NCBI GenBank assembly: GCA_025941565.1
Contig: JAPCYN010000001.1
Coordinates: 115,361 to 179,360 of the forward strand
Source: Legionella sp. 515359
GTDB taxonomy: Bacteria > Pseudomonadota > Gammaproteobacteria > Legionellales > Legionellaceae
DNA: 64,000 nucleotides
Reading direction: 5' to 3'
The translations under genes and the position numbers were made by a program. Position 1 is the stretch's first letter. Each line of letters starts with the position of its first letter. The notes under the pieces were generated by a model, which saw nothing but the letters and a program-made list of their open reading frames with translations, ran no database searches and had not been told where the DNA came from. This document shows, one piece after another, positions 54,589-63,818 of this stretch.

Positions 54589-54741
54589 GCATGTGATTGG
54601 TGTTGGTTTACACTTCTATTGTCTTGGCCAAACGGTTTCTGACTTCAATACTGTCGATGCGCGCAGATTACGGGTATCCGCACTTCAGCGCTCGATAATT
54701 AGGTCTCTTTGGCTCAAGCAAGCAAAATGTAGTCCTATTCC

Positions 54742-55035
54742 TTAATCATGATGCTTATGGTTTTTTTCTTTATGTTTGATCAGTTGCCGCTCCAGTTTAT
54801 CAATTAAAGTATCAATTGCAGCATATAAATCTTCAGATTCTGAGGTTGCATGCAGTTCACCTTTAGTTACATGAACTGTTGCTTCAGCAATTTGACGTAA
54901 TTTTTCTACATTCAATACCACATTAATGGATTTGATTTGATCAAAGTGACGCTCCAGCTTATCGAATTTTTCTTCGGTAAATGCTCTGAGGGCAGGAGTA
55001 ACATCAATATGATGTCCAGTGATGTTAATTTGCAT
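54742..55035 (-). CDS. hpf: Ribosome hibernation promoting factor
   Basis: 97 residues from ATG 55035 (MQINITGHHIDVTPALRAFT), with AGGAG 7 bases upstream. This short-form HPF/YfiA protein binds the 30S subunit and favours dimeric, inactive ribosomes in stationary phase. Typical segments: FDKLERHFDQIKSINVVL, ATVHVTKGELHATSES, and DLYAAIDTLIDKLERQL. It ends in a basic KHKEKNHKHH tail. The order rpoN-hpf is conserved. Confidence 0.93.
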   Translation of the reverse strand: MQINITGHHIDVTPALRAFTEEKFDKLERHFDQIKSINVVLNVEKLRQIAEATVHVTKGELHATSESEDLYAAIDTLIDKLERQLIKHKEKNHKHHD

Positions 55036-55083
55036 AAAAAATCTCCTAGTTACATAGAACCATGATGAAATCATGATCCTTAA

Positions 55084-56484
55084 TTAATTACAAATTATTT
55101 TTCGTTCATTAGATGGAGCAATTCCCATTGCTTCACGGTACTTTGCTACGGTTCGTCTTGCTACTTTGATACCCTGTCCTTCCAATAATAGGGTAATTTT
55201 ACTGTCACTTAAGGGTTTTTTTCTATTCTCCGCGGAAATTAATTTTTTTATTACGGCACGTATGGCTGTAGAGGAACATTCATCCCCGGCGTTTGTGTTG
55301 ACATGACTTGAGAAAAAATATTTAAGCTCAAATACTCCTCGAGGAGTATGGATAAATTTTTGTGTCGTGACACGAGAGATGGTTGATTCATGCAGATCCA
55401 GGGCAGAAGCAACATCATTGAGAATTAATGGTTTCATTGCTTCATCACCCAATTCTAGAAATCCTTGCTGATAGTCCATGATGCATGTAGCTACTTTAAG
55501 TAGTGTTTCTTGACGACTCTGAATACTCTTTAAAAACCAACGTGCTTCTTGCAGGTTATTTTTCAAAAACTGATTATCAGCACTGTTATCTGCTCGTTGA
55601 ATCAGTGAGGCATATTGGTTATTAATACTTAAATGAGGAAGCACACTTTGATTGAGTTGTACTTTCCATTTGTTGTTAACTTTTTTAACAGTTAAATCAG
55701 GAATAATGTATTCAGTAATGTCTTCATGAATTAAGTTGCCAGGTTTAGGATTGAGTCCTTGAATCGTCTTCAATACTTCATCAATCATTTTTTCAGTAAT
55801 CTGATGATTTTTCATCAATTGCTTATAATTATGCTGAGCCAACAATTCAATGTTCTCAGTAATAATCTTTTTAGTGAGTGCCCGATGTTCTTTATCTAAA
55901 GAAAGCTGCTCCACTTGTACAAGTAATGTTTCAGCGAGATTAATCGAGGCACAGCCAATGGGATCAAATAATTGCAAACGATGACGTACGGCTTCTATTT
56001 CATCTAAATCCAGTGGATGCTCCTCGCTGGTAAGGCTCGCATGTAATTCAGTAATGCTCATCGTTAGAAAACCATCGCTATTCACTGCATCAATAATGGC
56101 GGTTGCTATTACCCTGTCTATATCACTCATTGGCGAAAGCTCGAGTTGCCATCTTAGATGATCTTGTAAATTGGTTGTTGTGCAATGCAAATTATCGAAA
56201 TTATAATCGTTATCTTCAAAAGTAGAGCGTTTATTTGGGCTTTGATACAGTTCTGACCATTGAAAATCATAAGACTCATCATTATTTTGCTGTTCTGCTT
56301 TATTGCTCTCGAATTCTTCTTTATCTTCATTGGGTGTTGCTTCAAGCATTGGATTTGATTCAACAATGAGTTGAATTTCTTGTTGTAAATCAATCGTTGA
56401 TAATTGCAACAATCTTATTGCTTGTTGTAACTGTGGCGTAAGCGTTAAATGCTGGCCAATGCTTAGTTGCAATGATGGTTTCAT
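55084..56484 (-). CDS. rpoN: RNA polymerase sigma-54 factor RpoN
   Basis: 466 residues (E. coli 477). ATG 56484 has GAGG 7 bases upstream. The Gln-rich region I (LSIGQHLTLTPQLQQAIRLLQLST) interacts with activators; an acidic, variable region II follows. The core- and DNA-binding regions end in the RpoN box RRTVAKYREAMGI. Sigma-54 controls flagellar and other genes in Legionella. It is the first gene of the rpoN-hpf unit. Confidence 0.96.
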   Translation of the reverse strand: MKPSLQLSIGQHLTLTPQLQQAIRLLQLSTIDLQQEIQLIVESNPMLEATPNEDKEEFESNKAEQQNNDESYDFQWSELYQSPNKRSTFEDNDYNFDNLHCTTTNLQDHLRWQLELSPMSDIDRVIATAIIDAVNSDGFLTMSITELHASLTSEEHPLDLDEIEAVRHRLQLFDPIGCASINLAETLLVQVEQLSLDKEHRALTKKIITENIELLAQHNYKQLMKNHQITEKMIDEVLKTIQGLNPKPGNLIHEDITEYIIPDLTVKKVNNKWKVQLNQSVLPHLSINNQYASLIQRADNSADNQFLKNNLQEARWFLKSIQSRQETLLKVATCIMDYQQGFLELGDEAMKPLILNDVASALDLHESTISRVTTQKFIHTPRGVFELKYFFSSHVNTNAGDECSSTAIRAVIKKLISAENRKKPLSDSKITLLLEGQGIKVARRTVAKYREAMGIAPSNERKIICN

Positions 56485-56740
56485 GCAAATCCTCTTTGTA
56501 TTCATTGCTATTTACTATCAGTTTAAACGATTCGTAAGGATTATCCAGTATCTACTGCGTTAATTTAGGTATAACCCCTGATTAAATAGAGCTAGTTCGC
56601 ATGATATTTATAGACTTAATGGAGTGTAAACGCATAATCCAGAGTTCATGAGGCATAGAGAGCCGAGGCCCACTCTATTTGAACAGGTTATTTTTATAGA
56701 ATAAAATCAAATTTGAAAAGCAATTGATTGAGCTTGATAG

Positions 56741-56777
56741 ATAAAAAACGCAAAGCCCCATATAAGCTATGGGGCTT
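56741..56777 (-). terminator. Intrinsic terminator of rpmB-rpmG
   Basis: Read on the - strand: the stem AAGCCCCATA / TATGGGGCTT, then GCGTTTTTTAT, 7 bp after the rpmG stop. Together with the upstream region to 56485 it fills the 299-bp gap before rpoN; no other gene is supported there. Confidence 0.8.
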
Positions 56778-56783
56778 AATGCA

Positions 56784-56948
56784 TTATTTTACTTTTTTCT
56801 CTTTGAAAAGAACGTGCTTACGTACTTTAGGATCGTACATCATAAGCTCCATCTTTTCAGGATGGTTTCTTGGGTTTTTAGTTGTAGTTTTATAGTATCC
56901 AGTTCCTGCTGTGGATTCCATTTTCACTTTGATAGTGACGGCTGCCAT
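56784..56948 (-). CDS. rpmG: 50S ribosomal protein L33
   Basis: 54 residues ([20 protein letters not shown]...VLFKEKKVK), shorter than most gene-finder limits. The sequence is a typical L33: [43 protein letters not shown]. No CxxC pair, so it is the zinc-independent (C-minus) form. It starts 15 bp after the rpmB stop, as in the usual rpmB-rpmG operon, and is closed by the terminator at 56741-56777. Confidence 0.94.
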   Translation of the reverse strand: MAAVTIKVKMESTAGTGYYKTTTKNPRNHPEKMELMMYDPKVRKHVLFKEKKVK

Positions 56949-56963
56949 GGTTTATCCCCTTAG

Positions 56964-57200
56964 TTATACTTTTTCGCCTGCGGCTCTGAGTTTATCCAGA
57001 ACGGCTTTAATACCTAACTTGTCTACAATACGCATGCCTTTGGTGCTGAGCTTTAATGTGACAAATCGTTTTTCTTCTTCAACCCAGAAACTGTGGTTCT
57101 GAATATTCGGCAGAAAGCGTCTTTTAGTTTTGTTGTTAGCGTGCGACACTTTATGACCAGTCATGGGTCGCTTGCCAGTTACCTGACATACTCTAGACAT
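56964..57200 (-). CDS. rpmB: 50S ribosomal protein L28
   Basis: 78 residues (E. coli 78) with the family start [20 protein letters not shown] and [15 protein letters not shown]. No zinc-binding Cys pairs. It is the first gene of the rpmB-rpmG operon; the 161-bp gap to trmB (divergent) holds its promoter, which I could not pick out. Confidence 0.96.
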   Translation of the reverse strand: MSRVCQVTGKRPMTGHKVSHANNKTKRRFLPNIQNHSFWVEEEKRFVTLKLSTKGMRIVDKLGIKAVLDKLRAAGEKV

Positions 57201-57361
57201 TGTGTTACTCCAAAATAGGTTTATTTGTTTGTCTTTGTAAAATTCTGGGCAAATAGCCGGATGTGAAATACAAGAGCGGTTTTATATCAAAAAAATGCAT
57301 TAGTTGCAAGATTTTTGTAAGGACATATAATTCCGGCTTTGACAAAATATGAGTGTGATCT

Positions 57362-58045
57362 ATGCAGCGCAGGATAAAAAGTTATGTCTTACGGGCTGGT
57401 CGGGTGAGTAACCGACAGCGTCAGGGTTTGGATTTTTGGCTTAAAAATTATGAACTTACCGTGGGTGGAAATCCATGGAATTTGGCAGAAGAGTTTGCCC
57501 GTACCGCTGATACAGTAGTAGAAATCGGTTTTGGCATGGGTTCGTCGTTGTTGGCCATGGCTAAAAATAATCCTGAAATTAATTACATAGGGATAGAGGT
57601 ACATCAGGCAGGTGTGGGTAGCCTCGCGGCTGACTTGCATGAATATCAATTATCTAATGTACGTATTGTTGCCCATGATGCTGTTGAAGTGTTTCGTACT
57701 CAATTATTGGATAATTCACTTGCTGGGGTACAAATTTTTTTTCCTGATCCTTGGCATAAAAAACGTCATCATAAAAGACGCTTGATTCAGAAAGAGTTTA
57801 TTCAGTTACTCACAAAAAAAATGAAACCTGGTGGATTTATTCATTGTGCAACCGATTGGCAAGATTATGCGGAACACATTTTAGATGTTTTATCCACAGA
57901 GCCTACTTTGCAGAATACACAGGAAGATGGAGGATATTCACCGAGACCTTTATCCCGGCCACTTACAAAATTTGAGCAACGAGGAGAACGTTTAGGGCAT
58001 GGAGTTTGGGATTTGATTTTCTCTAAATTGGACGATAAGTCATGA
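57362..58045 (+). CDS. trmB: tRNA (guanine-N7-)-methyltransferase
   Basis: Methylates G46 in the variable loop of tRNAs using SAM. 227 residues. Motifs: VVEIGFGMGSSLLAMA (SAM binding), YIGIEVHQAGVGSLAA, and QIFFPDPWHKKRHHKRRLIQ, with the substrate-binding ATDWQDYAEH and FEQRGERLGHGVWDL near the end. Diverges from rpmB. Confidence 0.96.
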   Translation: MQRRIKSYVLRAGRVSNRQRQGLDFWLKNYELTVGGNPWNLAEEFARTADTVVEIGFGMGSSLLAMAKNNPEINYIGIEVHQAGVGSLAADLHEYQLSNVRIVAHDAVEVFRTQLLDNSLAGVQIFFPDPWHKKRHHKRRLIQKEFIQLLTKKMKPGGFIHCATDWQDYAEHILDVLSTEPTLQNTQEDGGYSPRPLSRPLTKFEQRGERLGHGVWDLIFSKLDDKS

Positions 58046-58182
58046 AGTGCTTTGTAAATCACTCTTCGAGAAATAAAATTCGTTAAAAATTAGAGTGTTG
58101 TAGAAATTTTAACTATTCTTTTGATCTTCTATTGTCCAATGTGTAATATAAATCCAGGAAGTGACACTACAGGGGACGTAAC

Positions 58183-59586
58183 ATGGAATTTATCACTGAA
58201 ATAAATGCAGCTATAAAATCAGGATTACACGGATTTAAAGAATTTATTGAGCAAAAGCTGCAAATAAATACAAATTATCTGGAGCATCCCTTCTGGATGG
58301 AAGGCGGTGTTCAAATGACCGTGTTGAATTATTTAATTGAACAACATCAGAAAAAAAATGAAGATTCTGTTAATGGAGAACTTCCTCTTGATTTGACCGA
58401 TTTTATTGATGCGGTCCTAAGCAAAGTTCAGGATAAAAATATTGGTCTGCCCTTGCATCAAGCAATTGCTGCTGGCAAAGTTCAGCTGGCAACTCATCTT
58501 TTGGTGACTTACGTTTTTGATGTCAATAAGCGTGATGAGGAGGGACGTACCTTATTGTCTTTGGCGTTACCTACCAAAAACCGCCAATTATTGACACGAA
58601 TTTTAGCCTGTAAACCTGATGTAAATGCGACAACTCGCCTCACCGAAACACGTGTTCCTTTTCAACCCTTACACCAAGCCATGGTACTGGATTTTGCTTC
58701 GGGAGTGATCAATTTGGTAAGAGCAGGAGCCGATTTGGCTAATCCTATGGGGGTGTCGAAAGATACTCCAGTGCTGTTGGCGGCACGACAAGGTAAAATA
58801 AAGGCACTTGAAGCTTTATTGGAGGAAGCACCTGCAGGGAAACTGAAGCTTGAGGCGGAAAATAATAAATTTTCTGAAGATAAGAAAACGGGCGAAAATG
58901 CAATTGAAGCACTGTGTAAACAGTTGGCTCGTAATCGCAATAACAACGATTTGCTTCGAGGTGTTGCTATGTTGCTTTGTCGTGGCGCCGAACCTCCACG
59001 AAGTGATGCACTGTGTCAATTATTGGCCGATAAACGCAGTAAGTTGCTCAAAGAAATCGATCGTTATATGGATACTCGACCCGAATTGGTCGATCCTTTT
59101 GTGAACCGATGCCATTTAACAGACAGTGCGTTGTATAAAATAATTTATGTGGATCATTCCTGGGGGAGTACTTTGCGTCAGCTTTTTGGCAGGCCTTGTG
59201 ACGTGGCTTTTGCTATAGAAAGGTTAGTTACCCGCAAATACAGCCGTCGTCCGGAAGGAGGCACTGAAGCATCTGTATTGCCAACAGTCGCTGCAGTACC
59301 ATTAAAAGGAGATGAACCTCCATTTAAACTTTACGCGGAATTTGTACGACGTTATAACGAAGCTTATGAAAATCAAAGAATGCCCAATCCTTGGAGCGCC
59401 ATGCGTTGGATGATTGCTGAGGGAAAATGTAATTGGGAAACAGTACAACAGTATGCTCAAACCCATTCAGGAACCAGGACACAGATTATCTATGATGATA
59501 TGTTTAAGACCTTGCCGAAAATGGAGATGCATGAGCCAATTGAGAATTCAACGGGAGGGCTTCGCTCTAGTGAAATCAAGTTGTAA
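58183..59586 (+). CDS. Ankyrin-repeat effector, AnkH/LegA3-like
   Basis: 467-residue protein. About four ankyrin repeats at residues 87-118 (LPLHQAIAAGKVQLATHL), 120-150, 160-190 (QPLHQAMVL...VRAGADL) and 194-222 (DTPVLLAARQGKIKALEALL). A C-terminal domain of about 200 residues follows with WGSTLRQLFGRPCDV and NPWSAMRWMI, and a short polar tail. Length and layout resemble AnkH (LegA3, lpg2300), a Dot/Icm effector conserved across Legionella and reported to carry a cysteine-protease-like domain. I could not align it, so the identity is a proposal. A -35/-10-like pair lies at 58121-58149. Confidence 0.6.
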   Translation: MEFITEINAAIKSGLHGFKEFIEQKLQINTNYLEHPFWMEGGVQMTVLNYLIEQHQKKNEDSVNGELPLDLTDFIDAVLSKVQDKNIGLPLHQAIAAGKVQLATHLLVTYVFDVNKRDEEGRTLLSLALPTKNRQLLTRILACKPDVNATTRLTETRVPFQPLHQAMVLDFASGVINLVRAGADLANPMGVSKDTPVLLAARQGKIKALEALLEEAPAGKLKLEAENNKFSEDKKTGENAIEALCKQLARNRNNNDLLRGVAMLLCRGAEPPRSDALCQLLADKRSKLLKEIDRYMDTRPELVDPFVNRCHLTDSALYKIIYVDHSWGSTLRQLFGRPCDVAFAIERLVTRKYSRRPEGGTEASVLPTVAAVPLKGDEPPFKLYAEFVRRYNEAYENQRMPNPWSAMRWMIAEGKCNWETVQQYAQTHSGTRTQIIYDDMFKTLPKMEMHEPIENSTGGLRSSEIKL

Positions 59587-59752
59587 GTAAAGCAAATTTT
59601 AGTCCACAGCAAGGTGTTTTCTGCGATAGAGATGGAACCACAATATCGAGTTTATGGGGAACTGTCTCTATTTAGTAAATAATCAATGGATGTCCTGTAC
59701 TCATTGAATTAAAATTAATAGCAATCTTGGTTTATTTTTGTTGGGACATAGT

Positions 59753-60373
59753 ATGAATATTAGCTTATTACTTTTAATCATGATTTGTTTTATTGGCATG
59801 ATAAGTCCAGGCCCTGATTTTTTACTTGTTACAAAAAACGCTTTTTTGTACCCCAAGCGACAGGCTTTGGCAACAGCCTTTGGTATTGTTACGGGAGGTC
59901 TTTTTCATGCCACTTATTGTATTTTGGGATTGGCATTAATTATCACGCAAAGCATTGTTCTTTATACAACTATAAAATATGCAGGTGCATGTTATTTAAT
60001 TTATCTTGGGTTAAAAGGCTTAAAGTCCAAACAATCTGCAACTCCTCATCAGAATTTTTCTTCGATGAAAAATATAACGGTTTCAAGGGCTTATATCGAA
60101 GGTGTTTTGTGCAATGCGTTAAACCCTAAACTTGCCGTTTTTCTACTTAGCTTGTTTACTCAGTTTGTCTCGATGAATGCCTCAATTGGGGATAAAGCAT
60201 TGGTTTGTGGGGTATTCGTTGCTGAATCTGCTTTATATTGGCCTTTATTCGTTTTATTCCTGCAATCAGATAATGTCCGGAAGGTATTTACTAATTTTCA
60301 AGCCGCTTTGACTCGTGTGTTTGGTGGTTTATTGGTTTATGTGGGGATTCGAGTGATGCTAAGTACAGATTAG
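59753..60373 (+). CDS. LysE/RhtB-family amino acid exporter
   Basis: 206 residues from ATG 59753; a longer frame begins at 59738. About six membrane segments with the family N-terminal signature GMISPGPDFLLVTKNAF and the second-half AYIEGVLCNALNPKLAVF. It exports amino acids or homoserine lactones in relatives; the substrate here is unknown. It precedes the D-amino-acid enzyme gene by 19 bp, so the two are probably one operon. Confidence 0.9.
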   Translation: MNISLLLLIMICFIGMISPGPDFLLVTKNAFLYPKRQALATAFGIVTGGLFHATYCILGLALIITQSIVLYTTIKYAGACYLIYLGLKGLKSKQSATPHQNFSSMKNITVSRAYIEGVLCNALNPKLAVFLLSLFTQFVSMNASIGDKALVCGVFVAESALYWPLFVLFLQSDNVRKVFTNFQAALTRVFGGLLVYVGIRVMLSTD

Positions 60374-60392
60374 TTTTTTCAAGAGGAATAGA

Positions 60393-61517
60393 ATGTTGAA
60401 AACAGCCTTAGGTTTAAAAAAAACAGAGTTGGATACACCCTGTTTATTAATTGATAAAAATATCCTGCGATCCAATTTAGAGATCATGAGGAACCATTCA
60501 ATTGAAAACAATATAAAGGTCAGGCCTCATTGTAAAACTCATAAGTGCTCCCAATTAGCTCGGTTACAGATTGAATATGGTGCGCTAGGGGTTAGTGTCG
60601 CGAAAATTTCAGAAGCGGAAGTTCTTATTCAGAATAAAATACCCAATATATTAATTACCTCCCCAATTGTCACAAAAAATAAGATTTCCCGGCTTATTTC
60701 CTGCCTGGAAAAGGCGCCCTCTACTTTGGTAGTTGTCGATAACAAAGAAAATAGGGTTGCTTTAAATGAAGCGGGCGCCCTCAATAAAAAAATAATTCAT
60801 GTGCTGGTGGACGTCGATCCAGGAATAGGGCGTACCGGCATTAAACCCGAGTATGCTTTAAATTTTGCTTTGGAAATGAAGCAATTTCCGTGGTTAAATT
60901 TGATGGGAATTCAATGTTACGCAGGTAATTTACAGCATATATCTTCCTTTAATGAGCGAAGAAGTAAATCATTGCAAACCATGCAAATGGCGAGTGATCT
61001 TGTAAAAAGCTTTAGAGCGAGCGGACTTCATTGCCCTATATTAACAGGTAGTGGAACAGGAACCTATGATATTGATGTTGAAGCGACAGAAGTAACTGAG
61101 ATTCAACCCGGTTCTTATACAGTTATGGATGTTCAATATGCTACTATTGGTTCAAAAAGCAATGACAAGCAATTTAATACATTTAAACCGGCAATGACTC
61201 TTTTGACCACGGTCATCAGTAATAATCGCGCAGAGCATGTTACTGTGGATGCAGGTACAAAATCCATTTATGTCGATCAGCACAAGCCTCAAATTATTAG
61301 CCATCAGGGATTGGAGTATGATTGGGGTGGATTTGGTGACGAGCATGGTAAAATAACGGCCGTAAACGGTACTCAATTACCCGCATATGGCGAAGTTCTA
61401 GAACTTGTTGTTCCTCATTGCGACCCAACGATTAACTTATTTGATCAATTTTTTATTACTGAAAACGATATTGTGGTTGATATTTGGGATATTGATCTCA
61501 GAGGGAAATGTCAGTAG
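60393..61517 (+). CDS. PLP enzyme, D-threonine aldolase / D-serine dehydratase (DSD1) family
   Basis: 374-residue fold-type III PLP enzyme. The PLP lysine lies in RPHCKTHKCSQLA near residue 45, and VDVDPGIGRTGI and QCYAGNLQ line the PLP pocket. The C-terminal metal site typical of this family is GDEHGKI with VVPHCDPTINLFD. It could be D-threonine aldolase, D-serine dehydratase or a related D-amino-acid enzyme. SD AGAGG precedes the ATG. Coupled to the LysE exporter, it suggests D-amino-acid breakdown and export. Confidence 0.86.
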   Translation: MLKTALGLKKTELDTPCLLIDKNILRSNLEIMRNHSIENNIKVRPHCKTHKCSQLARLQIEYGALGVSVAKISEAEVLIQNKIPNILITSPIVTKNKISRLISCLEKAPSTLVVVDNKENRVALNEAGALNKKIIHVLVDVDPGIGRTGIKPEYALNFALEMKQFPWLNLMGIQCYAGNLQHISSFNERRSKSLQTMQMASDLVKSFRASGLHCPILTGSGTGTYDIDVEATEVTEIQPGSYTVMDVQYATIGSKSNDKQFNTFKPAMTLLTTVISNNRAEHVTVDAGTKSIYVDQHKPQIISHQGLEYDWGGFGDEHGKITAVNGTQLPAYGEVLELVVPHCDPTINLFDQFFITENDIVVDIWDIDLRGKCQ

Positions 61518-61558
61518 GAACCGCATAGGTGAACAGTTGTTTTGTATCATCATTCATC

Positions 61559-61590
61559 TAGCCGGGTGAAGCACCGCAAACCCGGGATCT
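61559..61590. repeat. Unit of the GTAGCC/CCCGGG repeat family
   Basis: TAGCCGGGTGAAGCACCGCA followed by AACCCGGGATC: GGGT pairs with ACCC to give a short hairpin. It lies in the 226-bp gap between the PLP enzyme and hflK. Confidence 0.6.
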
Positions 61591-61679
61591 AAATTCTCTT
61601 GCTGTAACCGCTGTGCTAAAGAAAGTTGGATTCTATAAGAAAATTAAGAATCCAATTGAGCGAATTACATCGGGAGAAC

Positions 61680-61708
61680 TTGCTTAAACTTCATATACCC
61701 CATAGAAT
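61680..61708 (+). promoter_or_regulatory. Possible promoter for hflKC
   Basis: TTGCTT at 61680-61685, 17-bp spacer, TAGAAT at 61703-61708, 36 bp before the hflK ATG. The -10 overlaps a short palindrome, TAGAATTCTA. Confidence 0.45.
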
Positions 61709-61743
61709 TCTAGTTTTCTTAGAATTTGCCAGGAGAGAAGTAC

Positions 61744-62886
61744 ATGGGGTGGAATGAGCCAGATAAAGGCAAAGATCCCTGGAAGGGTAAAAATCAGCCT
61801 CCAGATTTGGATGAAGCGCTTAAGCGTATTCATGACAAATTGAAGAAGATTCTCTTCGGGGGATCTGCTAAAACGGGGAATGAGCCTTCCAAAAAATCAA
61901 ACAGTAGCATAATAACTGTAGTGGTTATCTTGGTTGCTTTTATCCTCTGGGTACTGTCAGGAATTTTTATTGTTGATCCGGCTGAGCAAGCGGTCATTCT
62001 ACGTTTTGGCAAATATGTTGAAACTGTGGGGTCAGGGCCACATTGGATACCAAGGATTATTTCTTCCAAAATTATCATGAATGTAGATAGAGTTTTGGAT
62101 TATTCCTATTCTGCGCAAATGCTTACCAGTGATGAAAATCTGGTTTCCGTTTCTTTAGCGGTGCAATATCGCATTGGTGATCTTGAGGATTATTTGTTTA
62201 ATGTAGCGAATCCCGAAGAAAGTTTGCAACAAGCTACTTCAAGCGCTCTAAGACAAGTAGTAGGAACGACTACATTAGATCAAATGATTACTGAAGGACG
62301 TGAAGTTTGGGGCACCCAGGTACAAGATACTTTGATAAAAACGTTGGATTTATATAAAACAGGTATTTTGATCGTTAATGTATCGCCACAACCAGCACGT
62401 GCACCTGAAAGTGTACAAGATGCGTTCGATGATGCGATTAAGGCGCAGGAAGATGAGAAGCGCTTTAAAGAACAAGCCTATGCCTATGCAGCAAAAGTAG
62501 TACCGATTGCTGAAGGGAGGGCGAGTCGTATCCAGCAAGAGGCAGAAGCTTACTCCAAACAGGTTGTACTGAACGCCCAAGGAGAGGTTTCCGAATTCTT
62601 AGCCTTACTTCCTCAATATACTGCTACCCCCCAAATTACAGCGGAACGTATGTATTTGGAAACAATGCAACAAGTATTAAGTAAGAGTACTAAGATCATT
62701 GTTGAGAGCAAATCAGGTAATTTGTTGTATCTGCCTTTGGATAAGTTATTTGAAAAATCTTCGGGTTTCTCACTTGAGACAGCAAAAAATGGCAAAGCGG
62801 ATGGTGATGAAACCAGCGAGTCAGAGAATTTGGTCGATGGTCGTGAATTTACCAGACCTGTTTACCGACAAGGGAGAAATGAATAA
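61744..62886 (+). CDS. hflK: FtsH protease modulator HflK
   Basis: 380 residues from ATG 61744 (MGWNEPDKGKDPWKGKNQPP), with AGGAGA 7 bases upstream; 419 in E. coli. The N-terminal Gly/Pro-rich stretch with NQPPDLDEALKRIHDKL is typical. A membrane segment (about 59-80) leads to the SPFH/Band 7 domain (PAEQAVILRFGKYVETVGSGPHWIP). HflK and HflC form a periplasmic cage that modulates FtsH. Confidence 0.96.
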   Translation: MGWNEPDKGKDPWKGKNQPPDLDEALKRIHDKLKKILFGGSAKTGNEPSKKSNSSIITVVVILVAFILWVLSGIFIVDPAEQAVILRFGKYVETVGSGPHWIPRIISSKIIMNVDRVLDYSYSAQMLTSDENLVSVSLAVQYRIGDLEDYLFNVANPEESLQQATSSALRQVVGTTTLDQMITEGREVWGTQVQDTLIKTLDLYKTGILIVNVSPQPARAPESVQDAFDDAIKAQEDEKRFKEQAYAYAAKVVPIAEGRASRIQQEAEAYSKQVVLNAQGEVSEFLALLPQYTATPQITAERMYLETMQQVLSKSTKIIVESKSGNLLYLPLDKLFEKSSGFSLETAKNGKADGDETSESENLVDGREFTRPVYRQGRNE

Positions 62887-63800
62887 TGAAAACTACTGGT
62901 AGAACCCTTGGCATTTTGCTCTTTTTAATACTTCTATTTTTATTGACCAGCGTATTTACCATAACTCAAGGACAGCAAGGTATTCTTTTGCGTTTAGGCC
63001 GTCTGGTCAATGATGAGATGACTAATAAAGTCAAGGTATTGAATCCTGGGTTGCATTTTAAAGTACCTTTTATCGAAAACGTACGTATTTTTGATACCCG
63101 TATTCAAACAATGGATATCAAATCGACCCGTATCGTTACCAAGGAAAAAAAGGACGTGATGGTTGATTATTATGTTAAATGGCAGATTACCGATTTGGCC
63201 CAATATTTTAAATCAACAGGTGGCAGTGAATTTAAAGCGGAAACATTATTGGAGCAACAATTAAACACATTGTTGCGTGCTCAGTTTGGTAAACGTACTA
63301 TTTCCGAAGTGGTATCGGGTGGACGTGATGATTTAATGGATTTACTGCGTAAAGCGGCTCAAAAGCAAGCAGGCGGATTAGGTCTTATTGTTGTTGATGT
63401 ACGCATTAAAGGAATCGAGTTGCCAGCCAATACCAGCAATGCGATTTATCAACGTATGCGTGCAGATATGCAAAAAATTGCGAACAGGCATCGTGCAGAC
63501 GGTCAGGCAGCTGCTGAGGAAATAAAAGCGAAGGCTGACGCTGATGTCATGGTTTTGTTGGCAAAAACTCGCAGTAATGCGCAGAAGGTAAGAGCAATTG
63601 GACAAGCGCGCGCAGCATCGATCTATGCGGATGCATACAATAAGAATAAGGATTTTTTTGCTTTGTATCGCAGCTTGCTCGCGTATGAAGAGAGTTTTAA
63701 AAGTAAAAAAGATATTTTAGTATTGGATCAAAGTAGTGCATTTTTTGATTATTTTAAGGCGGCCACACCAAAAAATGATGGTGTACCTGCTAAAAAGTAA
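62886..63800 (+). CDS. hflC: FtsH protease modulator HflC
   Basis: 304 residues. The start overlaps the hflK stop by one base (TAATG), the usual coupling. N-terminal membrane segment LGILLFLILLFLLTSVFTI followed by QGQQGILLRLGRLVND (SPFH) and DTRIQTMDIKSTRIVTKEKKDVMVDYYVKW. The C-terminal part is helical and Ala-rich. Partner of HflK in the FtsH cage. It ends 18 bp before the nested palindrome. Confidence 0.97.
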   Translation: MKTTGRTLGILLFLILLFLLTSVFTITQGQQGILLRLGRLVNDEMTNKVKVLNPGLHFKVPFIENVRIFDTRIQTMDIKSTRIVTKEKKDVMVDYYVKWQITDLAQYFKSTGGSEFKAETLLEQQLNTLLRAQFGKRTISEVVSGGRDDLMDLLRKAAQKQAGGLGLIVVDVRIKGIELPANTSNAIYQRMRADMQKIANRHRADGQAAAEEIKAKADADVMVLLAKTRSNAQKVRAIGQARAASIYADAYNKNKDFFALYRSLLAYEESFKSKKDILVLDQSSAFFDYFKAATPKNDGVPAKK

Positions 63801-63818
63801 CTATAATGTCGAGTTTTG

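Noticed and set aside
58662-58946. 94-codon frame opposite the AnkH-like gene
   Set aside because: Shadow of the coding strand; no family signals.
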